DNA of 64,000 nt from Cytophaga aurantiaca DSM 3654 (GTDB lineage: Bacteria; Bacteroidota; Bacteroidia; Cytophagales; Cytophagaceae), in assembly GCF_000379725.1 (NCBI RefSeq), contig NZ_KB903664.1, positions 62,154-126,153 on the forward strand, given 5' to 3'. Shown in pieces: positions 44,116 to 51,967 of the stretch. Each line of letters opens with the position of its first letter. Within the stretch, counting starts at the first letter, position 1. A program made the translations under genes and the position numbers. Below the pieces are notes generated by a model, which was given only the letters and a program-made list of their open reading frames with translations, was not told the DNA's origin and made no database searches.

Positions 44116-45533
44116 TAAACGATTCTATACAAAAGTGGTCTTTTGATAAAAGACTCTTATTCCAATTTTTATTTACTACGGTGCTGTTATCTATACCTGC
44201 ATTGTATAATAAGTATCCGTTGTTTGTTTCGGATTCAGGAACCTATCTCGTTACGCTGTTTGATAAACGAAATGTACCTATGGATAGACCTTTTGGTTAT
44301 GGATTCATCATGCGTTTTGTTTCAATGAAACTGAGCTTGTGGCCTATTATTTTATTTCAGAATTTAATTGCGACAATATTAATATGGAAGATCATTAAAC
44401 GATTTTTTGAAGTCGAAAAAGTAATTTACATTCACATGGCTGTCTGTTCAATATTGCTTCTTGCAAGTTCACTTCCATGGTACTCAAATCAAATCATGCC
44501 GGATATTTTTACACCATTTATAATTTTGATTCTGTATTTATTTTTCACGTCTGTAAGTAACTATAAATGGTTTTATATGGGTATTTTATTCTTCTTTGTA
44601 ATGACACATTTTAGTAATTTCCCGATCCTTATTTTTTCGACTGGTACAATTGCAGCGTTGATGTATTTCTTTAAAATAAATACATTGAAAACAACGGTTT
44701 TGAAAAGTTTAGTCGTTTGTGGTGTCGCAATCGCAGGCTTTGTGTCGATTTGTCTGCAATCATATGTAAACAATCAAGGCTTTGTTTTTTCACACTCGTC
44801 TGATGTTTTTCTTACCGGAAGACTTTCAGAGACGGGCTTGCTAAAAACATATTTGCAAGATCAATGTGCATCAGCACCATCGCCGTTATGCAGGTATACA
44901 GACAGTTTATCAAATTCAGCAGCTGATTTTATCTGGAATGATCAAAGTGCTTTGAATAAAGTTTCGCGCACACATTTTAATGGAGCGCAAGCAACAGGTG
45001 AAGAGAAATGGCACTATTTAAATAATGAAGTATGCAAGCCGGTTGTAAAAGATATTTTTACTACACCAAAATATTTAAGCCGTTTTTTATATTACGGTAT
45101 TCGGGAATCGGTTATTCAGTTTTTTCAAATAAATATCGGAGCAGGTTTGTCTCAATATGGATATAATTCAGCACCATTCTGGCCAATCAGAGATCATGTA
45201 GCAGCAGAATTGCCTGCATTTCTGAGTTCTGAGCAGAATACTCGTCACCTTGATTTTGATTTATTAAATGTTATCAATTATGTTGTTTTGCTATTGTCGG
45301 TTTGTATTTTTTGGTTTGCGTGTATTCAAAATCAGTTATCGAAAGAATTAAAAGTATTTTGTTTATTTATTGTATTTAGCATTTATTGGAACGCATTTTT
45401 TACGGCAGCACTTGCCAATGTATACGATCGCTTGCAAGCCAGAGTAACATGGTTGTTCGTGTTTGCCGCAATTTTGATTGCAGTGAAAATGATTCAATTG
45501 TATCGTGAAAATAAAATATCGAATGTGTTGTAA
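44112..45533 (+). CDS. Multi-spanning membrane protein of unknown function, possible glycosyltransferase
   Basis: 473 residues with about ten hydrophobic spans. The first loop contains the acidic pair in FVSDSGTYL, followed by the pattern RPFGYGFIM, reminiscent of GT-C glycosyltransferases, whose acidic first loop binds a lipid-linked sugar. No further motif confirms this. Co-translated with the dehydrogenase-like gene upstream. Two other large membrane proteins of similar style occur at 58480-59745 and 59700-60815. Confidence 0.6.
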   Translation: MINDSIQKWSFDKRLLFQFLFTTVLLSIPALYNKYPLFVSDSGTYLVTLFDKRNVPMDRPFGYGFIMRFVSMKLSLWPIILFQNLIATILIWKIIKRFFEVEKVIYIHMAVCSILLLASSLPWYSNQIMPDIFTPFIILILYLFFTSVSNYKWFYMGILFFFVMTHFSNFPILIFSTGTIAALMYFFKINTLKTTVLKSLVVCGVAIAGFVSICLQSYVNNQGFVFSHSSDVFLTGRLSETGLLKTYLQDQCASAPSPLCRYTDSLSNSAADFIWNDQSALNKVSRTHFNGAQATGEEKWHYLNNEVCKPVVKDIFTTPKYLSRFLYYGIRESVIQFFQINIGAGLSQYGYNSAPFWPIRDHVAAELPAFLSSEQNTRHLDFDLLNVINYVVLLLSVCIFWFACIQNQLSKELKVFCLFIVFSIYWNAFFTAALANVYDRLQARVTWLFVFAAILIAVKMIQLYRENKISNVL

Positions 45534-45601
45534 GTATGAGTTGATATTTAGTTGAGATTTTATTTTTTATCGTATGTTAATATTGAAAAATAATGTTTGT
45601 A

Positions 45602-45678
45602 GTAATGACCCCAACGGGGTCAAATGTTTATAGCAAAATGATAATTTTGTAATATCGACCCCATCGGGGTCGCACCAA
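45602..45678. repeat. Left palindromic repeat flanking the transposase gene
   Basis: Hairpins GACCCC-AAC-GGGGTC (45607-45621) and GACCCC-ATC-GGGGTC (45657-45671), 35 bases apart. The 76-base unit recurs in direct orientation at 46343-46418 with about 80% identity, counted by eye. Confidence 0.8.
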
Positions 45679-45723
45679 TAGTTATATCATTTGTACAATC
45701 AGTTCAGCTAATTTTTAATCATT

Positions 45724-46179
45724 ATGCCAAATACATTTTCACAAATTTACATTCAAGTTGTTTTTGCAGTTAAAGGCCGTGAGTGCCAAGTTCAACATTC
45801 ATGGGAGGAAAAATTATATAAATATATTGCGGGTGTTGTTCAAAATCACAAACTGATTGCAATAAATGGCATGCCGGATCATATTCATTTTTTGATAGGA
45901 ATGAAACCTACCTGTTGTTTATCAGATTTAATTAGAGAGATAAAAAAAGCTTCTAACGCCTATATTAAAGATAATAAATTATCGCCATATAAATTTCAAT
46001 GGCAGGAAGGTTTTGGTGCATTTTCATATAGTCATTCATCTTTAGATAACGTGATTCATTATATTATGAATCAAAAACAACATCATACGAATAAGACATT
46101 TAAACAAGAGTATGAAGAATTTCTTACTAAGTTTAACATAGAATTTAAATCTGAATATCTTTTTGAATGGTATGAATAA
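45724..46179 (+). mobile_element. IS200/IS605-type (HUH/Y1) transposase, RAYT-like, intact
   Basis: 151 residues. The HUH motif is H53-I-H55 in GMPDHIHFLIG, and the catalytic tyrosine is probably Y113 with Q117 (YIMNQ), spacing typical of TnpA. Single-domain, no TnpB gene adjacent. It is bracketed by GACCCC-type palindromes (45602-45678 on the left, 46190-46204 and 46343-46418 on the right), as for REP-associated tyrosine transposases or single-strand IS200 ends. It looks full-length and active: no stop or frameshift. It inserts between a membrane protein gene and rnhA. Confidence 0.88.
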
Positions 46180-46189
46180 TTGTATGTTC

Positions 46190-46418
46190 GACCCCGCTGG
46201 GGTCGGTATCGGGTGGTGGTGATTTTTTCCTATAAACATGTGACTCCTCTGGAGTCATTTCTAATAAATATTCGTTTTAATACTTGAATGTTTGGTATTC
46301 AATTGATATCTCGTATAAACTTTACCAAATATCAGATTATGCGTAATGACTCCAGAGGAGTCACATGTTTATAGCACAATGATAGCTAAATTATTTCGAC
46401 CCCATCGGTGTCGCACTA
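46190..46418. repeat. Right palindromic repeats flanking the transposase gene
   Basis: GACCCC-GCT-GGGGTC (46190-46204), GACTCC-TCT-GGAGTC (46242-46256), GACTCC-AGA-GGAGTC (46348-46362) and GACCCC-ATC-GGTGTC (46398-46412). The part 46343-46418 is a direct copy of the left repeat. The second and third hairpins are inverted relative to one another, like a BIME pair. Confidence 0.8.
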
Positions 46419-46428
46419 CTTTGTTCTT

Positions 46429-46463
46429 GCAACTAAATACTAGCAACTGGCAACTAAAACTCT
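46429..46463 (+). repeat. Heptamer array upstream of rnhA
   Basis: Units GCAACTA, AATACTA, GCAACTG, GCAACTA, AAACTCT in a 7-base period, abutting the TACCTTCG promoter word at 46464. Confidence 0.75.
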
Positions 46464-46471
46464 TACCTTCG
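46464..46471 (+). promoter_or_regulatory. Candidate -7 word of rnhA, nearly leaderless
   Basis: TACCTTCG (one base from TAnnTTTG) lies four bases before the ATG at 46476, with a heptamer array directly upstream. Same arrangement as ahead of menG. Confidence 0.4.
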
Positions 46472-46475
46472 TAGC

Positions 46476-46958
46476 ATGATTACTTTATATACAGACGGTT
46501 CTTCACGAGGCAATCCCGGTCCGGGAGGCTTTGGTGTTGTGTTGATGTTTAAGCAGCACCGTAAAGAGATTAGTGGCGGTTTTCGCATGACTACAAACAA
46601 CCGCATGGAACTGCTTGCTGTTATTACAGGTTTAGAAGCACTGAAAGATCCCGGTCATGAAGTATTGATTTATTCAGATTCTAAATATGTAATTGACTCT
46701 GTTGAAAAAGGCTGGTTGATGGGCTGGGTAAAAAAGAATTTTAAGGATAAAAAAAATGAAGACCTGTGGAGACGCTATTTATATGTTTCGAGTAAACATA
46801 AAATTCGTTTTCAATGGGTGAAAGGGCATGCGGGCAATAAAGAAAACGAACGTTGTGATGTACTTGCTACTGAAGCAGCAGATGGTCCGGGTAAGCTGAT
46901 TGATTTTGGATACGAGACAGAAAATGGTTTGTTAAACAAAGATCATTTGTCGCGTTAA
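46476..46958 (+). CDS. rnhA: Ribonuclease HI
   Basis: 160 residues. Catalytic carboxylates D7 (YTDGSSRGNPG), E45 (NRMELLAV), D68 (YSDSKYVIDSV) and D128, with H118 in VKGHAGNKENERCD. The full set needed for RNA-DNA hybrid cleavage is present. It removes RNA primers and R-loops. It is followed after two bases by trmN6, so the two are co-transcribed. Confidence 0.96.
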   Translation: MITLYTDGSSRGNPGPGGFGVVLMFKQHRKEISGGFRMTTNNRMELLAVITGLEALKDPGHEVLIYSDSKYVIDSVEKGWLMGWVKKNFKDKKNEDLWRRYLYVSSKHKIRFQWVKGHAGNKENERCDVLATEAADGPGKLIDFGYETENGLLNKDHLSR

Positions 46959-46960
46959 GT

Positions 46961-47683
46961 ATGGCCAACTCCTGGTTCCAATTCAAACAATTTTTAGTAA
47001 AGCAGGAATCTGCTGCCATGAAAGTGTGCACCGATTCATGCGTGTTTGGAGCTACTATTCCAGTTGTTTCAAAAGTTACATCTATTTTAGATATTGGTAC
47101 CGGAACCGGCCTGTTGGCATTGATGCTGGCGCAGCGCACTACGGATGAAGTATTCATTGATGCTGTTGAAATGAATGAAGAGGCAGCACAACAGGCGCAG
47201 GATAATTTTTTTAACAGTCCGTGGGACGCACGTATAAAATTACATACCTGTTCGATACAGGATTACTTTAAATTTACACCCAAGCAATACGATTTAATTA
47301 TTTGCAATCCTCCATTTTTTTCTTCTTCGCTTAAAACCGGAAATACTTCTAAAGACATGGCCTTGCATCAATCACATTTGCTGATCGATGAATTGATGCA
47401 GATCATACATTTTATGTTAAAGTCTGAAGGAGATGCTTATCTGCTTATCAGTATTTATGAAGAGACGCATTTTATTAAAGCAGCTGCTGATGCAGGGCTT
47501 TATATAAAAAGGTTTCAGGAGATGTCTGATAATGAGAGTAAGTTGATCCGTTATGTGTTGCATGCACGGAAAGATGCAAAGCATTTGAATAATGTAGAAG
47601 AAAAATTTATTATTCGAAATGTTGATAATCAATATACGCAACAGTTTGTGGATGCGTTAAAAGAGTTTTATTTGAATTTGTAA
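46961..47683 (+). CDS. trmN6: tRNA1(Val) (adenine(37)-N6)-methyltransferase (YfiC-like)
   Basis: 240 residues. The SAM motif is DIGTGTG at 44-50 and the amino-methyltransferase motif NPPFF at 116-120. MKVCTDSCVFGA near the N-terminus is the family signature. It methylates N6 of A37 in tRNA1Val. The function is inferred from family membership only; other HemK-like targets are possible. Confidence 0.88.
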   Translation: MANSWFQFKQFLVKQESAAMKVCTDSCVFGATIPVVSKVTSILDIGTGTGLLALMLAQRTTDEVFIDAVEMNEEAAQQAQDNFFNSPWDARIKLHTCSIQDYFKFTPKQYDLIICNPPFFSSSLKTGNTSKDMALHQSHLLIDELMQIIHFMLKSEGDAYLLISIYEETHFIKAAADAGLYIKRFQEMSDNESKLIRYVLHARKDAKHLNNVEEKFIIRNVDNQYTQQFVDALKEFYLNL

Positions 47684-47879
47684 TGTCTGAACTTCCGCTC
47701 CTAAAGCGGGACAGGCGCTGATTAACCTGATTAGATGATTTTTATGATGGGTTTAAAATGTCATCAGATATAAATTTGAAATGCAGCTAAAGCTATAAAA
47801 AGTCACAAATAGCGCTACGATAAGTTAGCGAAAGAAATCATTGTAATCATTTACATCAGATTAATCAGTGGTTCAGACA
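47684..47879. repeat. Inverted-repeat-bounded element between trmN6 and the SerC-like gene
   Basis: Perfect 9-base ends TGTCTGAAC (47684-47692) and GTTCAGACA (47871-47879). Inside each end lie matching CTGATTAA, ATGAT and GATTAATCAG stretches. It carries no coding frame. It contains a CTCCTAAAGCGGGA stretch at about 47697-47711. It fills the whole convergent spacer. Confidence 0.65.
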
Positions 47880-47883
47880 ATTG

Positions 47884-48924
47884 TCAAATCGCTAACAACA
47901 GCTCCTTGAAATCTTCATCCGTATGTGCAGGAAAGTTTGCAATGCGTATGGTATTTTCTTTCCAGATGCCGTATCCGCTGCCGATAATAATACCTTGTTC
48001 TTTTAAGGATTTTTTTATTTGCTTGATATAGTCTTCATCACCTTTCAATGTTAGCACTGTAGGGGACTGTACCTCTTTTTCAATGATCAAAGGGTTTAAG
48101 GATGCATGCGCTGAAAAATGATTGTATAAATAATCCATTCGTTCTTTTAATTGTAAAAACTGAATGCTGTTTATTTCTTTTAATCGTTCAGATAATAAAT
48201 AGATGCCTAAAATATTAGGTGTATGTGTTGTCTGAAAAGTAGAACCATTTTCTACAATACGTTTTAATGAATTGTACTGGATGTCTTTGCTTCTGTGTTC
48301 AATGGTATGTTGCGCTTGAGGCGATAAAATAAGTACACCTAATCCGGATGGCAAACCAAAACATTTTTGTACAGATGCAAACCAGATATCGGCATGTTCC
48401 CATTTAACAGCTATGCCCGCTAATGCTGAAGTCGCATCCACAGCAATTAAGCTATCCGCAAATGTTTCACGGATATCTGACTGAATATGGTGCGATAAAA
48501 ATGTTCCGTTAGAAGTTTCTGCAAGTGTTGTACAAACGATTTCTGCAGAAATAGAATCATCAATAGTCTGTACATTAAGTTCTGAATGAATATCAAAAAC
48601 AACAGATTCATGTTCAATAGACAATTGCTTCGAAACCTCCATCCATTTTTTTCCAAACGATCCATTATAAATATGTAAAAAGGAACGATTGGGAAATGAT
48701 TGTGCAAGGATCGTCCAGCACTCTGTTGCAGATGAAGTAAAATATACGCGATAACCTTTAGGCAGGTCATAATATGTTTCAAATCTTTCCTGTACCTGCT
48801 TGTACAGCTCCATGAATTCAATGCTTCTGTGATTCATGCTGAGTATACCGGACGCAATGGCTTCCTGCACATGTATATTTGCGTGTGCGTGCAATTTGGA
48901 TGGACCGGGATAGAAATTTAACAT
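47884..48924 (-). CDS. Class V aminotransferase, SerC-like
   Basis: 346 residues. PLP lysine K187 in SVQKCFGLP, the typical N-terminus FYPGPSKL and the acidic VDATSALAG stretch. The family is that of phosphoserine aminotransferase and related enzymes. It lies two bases before aroQ on the same strand, both amino acid biosynthesis genes. SerC is likely, but without the phosphate-binding residues being checked by alignment other class V activities are possible. Confidence 0.8.
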   Translation of the reverse strand: MLNFYPGPSKLHAHANIHVQEAIASGILSMNHRSIEFMELYKQVQERFETYYDLPKGYRVYFTSSATECWTILAQSFPNRSFLHIYNGSFGKKWMEVSKQLSIEHESVVFDIHSELNVQTIDDSISAEIVCTTLAETSNGTFLSHHIQSDIRETFADSLIAVDATSALAGIAVKWEHADIWFASVQKCFGLPSGLGVLILSPQAQHTIEHRSKDIQYNSLKRIVENGSTFQTTHTPNILGIYLLSERLKEINSIQFLQLKERMDYLYNHFSAHASLNPLIIEKEVQSPTVLTLKGDEDYIKQIKKSLKEQGIIIGSGYGIWKENTIRIANFPAHTDEDFKELLLAI

Positions 48925-48925
48925 A

Positions 48926-49345
48926 TTATTTACTTAGCAAATGATGAACAGCTAATGCGTAACTTTTCATACCGAAACCTGTAATGATTCCTGCACAGTT
49001 TTTTGCCATCAGACTTTTGTGTCTGTATTCTTCGCGGGCATATACATTTGAAATATGAACTTCAATAACGGGTGTTTTAATTCCCGCTACTGCATCAGCA
49101 ATTGCAATAGAGGTATGCGTGTATGCACCGGCATTAAATACAATGCCATCGTAGTCAAAACCAACTTCGTGCAGCTTGTTTACCAGTTCACCTTCAACAT
49201 TCGACTGAAAATACGTGAATGTTACAGATGGATGAAGTTGTTTCAATTCATTAAAAATGTCTTCAGCAGATGCTGAGCCATAGATACCCGGTTCGCGTTT
49301 GCCAAGCAGGTTCAGATTAGGACCGTTGAGAATGAGTATTTTCAT
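48926..49345 (-). CDS. aroQ: 3-dehydroquinate dehydratase, type II
   Basis: 139 residues. N-terminus ILILNGPNLNLLGKREPGIYG, the catalytic Tyr in GIYG, NAGAYTHTSIAIADA and EVHISNVYAREEYRHKS. A dodecameric shikimate pathway enzyme. It is upstream of the SerC-like gene and separated from divergent xerD by a heptamer-array spacer. Confidence 0.96.
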   Translation of the reverse strand: MKILILNGPNLNLLGKREPGIYGSASAEDIFNELKQLHPSVTFTYFQSNVEGELVNKLHEVGFDYDGIVFNAGAYTHTSIAIADAVAGIKTPVIEVHISNVYAREEYRHKSLMAKNCAGIITGFGMKSYALAVHHLLSK

Positions 49346-49353
49346 AAAGTAAA

Positions 49354-49508
49354 TATAAGTTATAAGTTTTATGTTTTAAGTTCTAAGAGTGTATCTATTT
49401 AACTTTTTATGAAAAATAGTTTTGGGTGTATTAAAACCATTGAAATTATAATCAAATTTTATTTGTGGCGTTTTCTTAAAACTTAAAACTTAAAACGTAT
49501 AACTTACA
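49354..49508. repeat. Inverted pair of five-unit heptamer arrays between aroQ and xerD
   Basis: Left array 49354-49388: TATAAGT, TATAAGT, TTTATGT, TTTAAGT, TCTAAGA. Right array 49474-49508: TCTTAAA, ACTTAAA, ACTTAAA, ACGTATA, ACTTACA. Read in reverse complement they match unit by unit with one mismatch in four of the five units (31 of 35 bases). The 85 bases between are AT-rich. Confidence 0.85.
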
Positions 49509-49510
49509 CC

Positions 49511-50410
49511 ATGAATTGGAAGATCCTGATACGGCAGTTTAGAGATTATTTAAAAATTGAACGCTCTTTGTCGGGTAATTCAGTCGAAGCGTACGAGCAC
49601 GATATTGTAAAGTTTATGCAATATCTGGAATTGACAGAACCTTCAATCGGGCCTATGCAGGTAAAGGGAAAGCATATTCAGCAATTTTTAGAATACATTA
49701 CCGAACTGGGTATGTCCGCTTATTCGCAGGCTCGTATTTTATCCGGTATAAAATCGTTCTTCCGTTTTTTACTCATGGAAGAAATCCGTGATGAAGATCC
49801 ATCGTCGTTGATTGATAGTCCAAAACTAGGACGCAAGCTTCCGGATACCCTTTCGTTTCCTGAAATCGAACAGTTGTTGCAGGCTATTGATCAATCAAAA
49901 CCGGAAGGCGTCCGCAACAGAGCGATGCTTGAAACCCTTTACAGTTGTGGCTTACGTGTTACAGAGCTGGTAGAATTGAAAATTTCGAATTTGTTTTTCG
50001 AAGATGGATTTATAAAAGTTCTTGGGAAAGGGAATAAAGAACGTTTGGTGCCAATCGGCAGAGAAGCCAGAAAATTTATTACGATTTACAAAAACGAAAT
50101 ACGCTGTCATCTGGACATTGTAAAAGGTGCCGAAAATTATGTTTTTTTAAATCGAAGAGGAAATAAATTGACCCGCGTGATGGTCTTTACGATCATTAAA
50201 GATCTGGTCACGAAAATAGGTTTAAATAAAACCGTCAGTCCGCACACTTTTCGCCATTCCTTCGCGACACATTTAATTGAAGGCGGTGCAGATTTACGGG
50301 CCGTTCAGGATATGCTTGGTCACGAATCCATTACAACTACAGAAATATATACCCATCTGGATCGGGATTATTTAAAGCAGATCATTAAGGATTTCCATCC
50401 GAGATCGTAG
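49511..50410 (+). CDS. xerD: Site-specific tyrosine recombinase XerD/XerC
   Basis: 299 residues. N-terminal SAM-like DNA-binding domain (1-105). Catalytic residues R149 (GLRVTELVEL), K173 (GKGNK), H245, R248 (HTFRHS), H271 and nucleophile Y280 (TTTEIYTH). It resolves chromosome dimers at dif with its partner and FtsK, which is encoded 1.5 kb away. In Bacteroidetes a single Xer is common, so the letter is tentative. Confidence 0.94.
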   Translation: MNWKILIRQFRDYLKIERSLSGNSVEAYEHDIVKFMQYLELTEPSIGPMQVKGKHIQQFLEYITELGMSAYSQARILSGIKSFFRFLLMEEIRDEDPSSLIDSPKLGRKLPDTLSFPEIEQLLQAIDQSKPEGVRNRAMLETLYSCGLRVTELVELKISNLFFEDGFIKVLGKGNKERLVPIGREARKFITIYKNEIRCHLDIVKGAENYVFLNRRGNKLTRVMVFTIIKDLVTKIGLNKTVSPHTFRHSFATHLIEGGADLRAVQDMLGHESITTTEIYTHLDRDYLKQIIKDFHPRS

Positions 50411-50423
50411 GATTGATGTTTTC

Positions 50424-50532
50424 TAGGGGCGATGCCCCTAGTTCGAATATTTCAGGCTTACAGCCTAAGTATCTCATGTGAACCGATAAGCCTGAAAGGC
50501 TTAGATAGCATAGCTTGGGGCATCGCCCCAAG
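50424..50532. repeat. BIME-like paired hairpins between xerD and pyrD
   Basis: Outer hairpins TAGGGGCGATGCCCCTA (50424-50440) and CTTGGGGCATCGCCCCAAG (50514-50532) are inverted copies of one another. Inner hairpins AGGCTTACAGCCT and AAGCCTGAAAGGCTT are also paired in inverted order. Confidence 0.8.
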
Positions 50533-50550
50533 TAAAATAGATTTCTCCCA

Positions 50551-50742
50551 CGAGTTTTTCCACAATCAAGTCAAGCCCTTTTCTGGCGCGAGTCTTAGCG
50601 AAGCGGGACTCGTGTCTAGCATTTTTGCAGTCTTTGACTGCTTTATAATTAAGTAGTCAAAGACTACTAAAATGAAGGGCACCAGTCTGAAGACTGGCGT
50701 CAGGTTAGGCTACCCCAACGAGTTTTTCCACAATCAAGTCAA
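50551..50742. repeat. 24-base direct repeat, apparent promoter-region duplication
   Basis: CGAGTTTTTCCACAATCAAG plus TCAA at 50551-50574 and, identical, at 50719-50742. Both copies are followed 40-50 bases on by ATTTTTGCAGT. The second one leads into pyrD. Confidence 0.8.
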
Positions 50743-50769
50743 ACCTTTCTTTCACATCCAGTCTTTGCG

Positions 50770-50777
50770 TATTTTTG
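50770..50777 (+). promoter_or_regulatory. Promoter -7 word of pyrD
   Basis: TATTTTTG matches TAnnTTTG, 26 bases before the TTG start codon. Confidence 0.5.
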
Positions 50778-50803
50778 CAGTAGAAAATTAAACGCATACG
50801 ATC

Positions 50804-51841
50804 TTGTATAAACTCCTAATAAAACCAATTTTGTTCTGTTTCACCCCGGAAACAGCACATCATATAACGTTTGCATTCATTAAGTTCCTATTTAAAATCC
50901 CTGGTGTAAGCAGTGTTTTCAGACTGATCTATTCTGTTGAAGATAAGCGTTTGGAACGTACGGTTTTTGGAATCACATTTCCCAACCCGGTTGGTTTGGC
51001 AGCAGGGTTTGATAAAGATGCGAAGATTGTAGATGAGTTTTCAGTACTGGGCTTTGGCTTTATTGAAATCGGTACGGTTACACCTGTCCCACAGGCAGGA
51101 AATGATAAGCCAAGATTATTCCGTTTGCCTCAGGACGAAGCTGTCATAAACCGAATGGGCTTCAATAATGGCGGGATGAAAGAGATTGCGGCACGTTTGC
51201 GCAAAAGAAAATCGAAGGTATTGATCGGTGGAAACATTGGTAAAAATAAGATCACACCAAACGAAGAAGCATTGAACGATTACATCAAAGCGTTTAATGA
51301 ATTATTTGATTGTGTAGATTATTTTGTTGTGAATGTAAGCTCTCCAAATACACCCGGACTTAGAGCTTTGCAGGAAAAAGAACCGCTGAAGAAGATCCTG
51401 AACAGTCTGCAGGAGGTGAATAATCAAAAAGCAGTTCCCAAACCTATTTTATTGAAAATTGCTCCGGATCTGACCAATGAGCAATTAGATGATATTGTTG
51501 AAATCATTACCGAAACGAAACTTGCGGGTATCATTGCTACCAATACAACCATATCCAGAGATGGGTTGGTAACTGAGAAAGAAAACGTGGAAGCGATCGG
51601 AATGGGAGGCTTAAGCGGCAGACCATTAGCCGTAAGGTCTACAGAAGTTATTCGCTATCTGGTAAAAAAATCGAATGGAACCATTCCGGTTATTGGCGTG
51701 GGTGGAATACATTCACCTCAGGATGCTTTAGATAAGCTGGATGCAGGAGCTTCCCTGATCCAATTGTATTCAGGGTTTATTTATGAAGGACCGGCTTTGG
51801 TAGGAGCAATTAATAAAGCGATTTTGAAGAAAAGTTTCTAG
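50804..51841 (+). CDS. pyrD: Dihydroorotate dehydrogenase (quinone), class 2
   Basis: 345 residues from a TTG start. The N-terminus [20 protein letters not shown] is the membrane-associating helix of class 2 enzymes, so TTG is the right start. [20 protein letters not shown]-like [21 protein letters not shown] (the catalytic Ser of the class) and GGIHS near the end fit. It passes electrons from dihydroorotate to menaquinone. pyrF is encoded 3.4 kb downstream. Confidence 0.95.
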   Translation: MYKLLIKPILFCFTPETAHHITFAFIKFLFKIPGVSSVFRLIYSVEDKRLERTVFGITFPNPVGLAAGFDKDAKIVDEFSVLGFGFIEIGTVTPVPQAGNDKPRLFRLPQDEAVINRMGFNNGGMKEIAARLRKRKSKVLIGGNIGKNKITPNEEALNDYIKAFNELFDCVDYFVVNVSSPNTPGLRALQEKEPLKKILNSLQEVNNQKAVPKPILLKIAPDLTNEQLDDIVEIITETKLAGIIATNTTISRDGLVTEKENVEAIGMGGLSGRPLAVRSTEVIRYLVKKSNGTIPVIGVGGIHSPQDALDKLDAGASLIQLYSGFIYEGPALVGAINKAILKKSF

Positions 51842-51930
51842 TTGCCAGGTACTAGTTTCTAGACGTTGAAAATTGCAAATAATGAGAATTCTTTTGTCTA
51901 GTAACTAGAAGCTAGAAACTGGTAACTAAC
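51834..51930. repeat. Inverted pair of heptamer arrays upstream of ftsK
   Basis: Left 51834-51864 and right 51896-51930, with CTAGNAA/TTNCTAG units. The left array includes the pyrD stop codon. Same word family as at 28125-28353, 23.7 kb away. Confidence 0.8.
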
Positions 51931-51967
51931 ATATATTTTGGTTAACTTTAGGCGTTACTAAGTACAT

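Larger units (their letters stand above)
50411..50803. other. Intergenic region between xerD and pyrD
   Basis: 393 bases. Contains the paired hairpin element 50424-50532, a 24-base direct repeat (50551-50574 and 50719-50742), three further hairpins (AGTCTTTGACT at 50629-50639 with 50655-50665, CCAGTCT-GA-AGACTGG at 50682-50697, and CGAGTC/GACTCG at 50589-50612), and the pyrD promoter word at 50770. No coding frame is credible. Confidence 0.75.

Noticed and set aside
50432-50656. 74-codon frame through the hairpin region before pyrD
   Set aside because: It runs across palindromic repeats and has no coding character.
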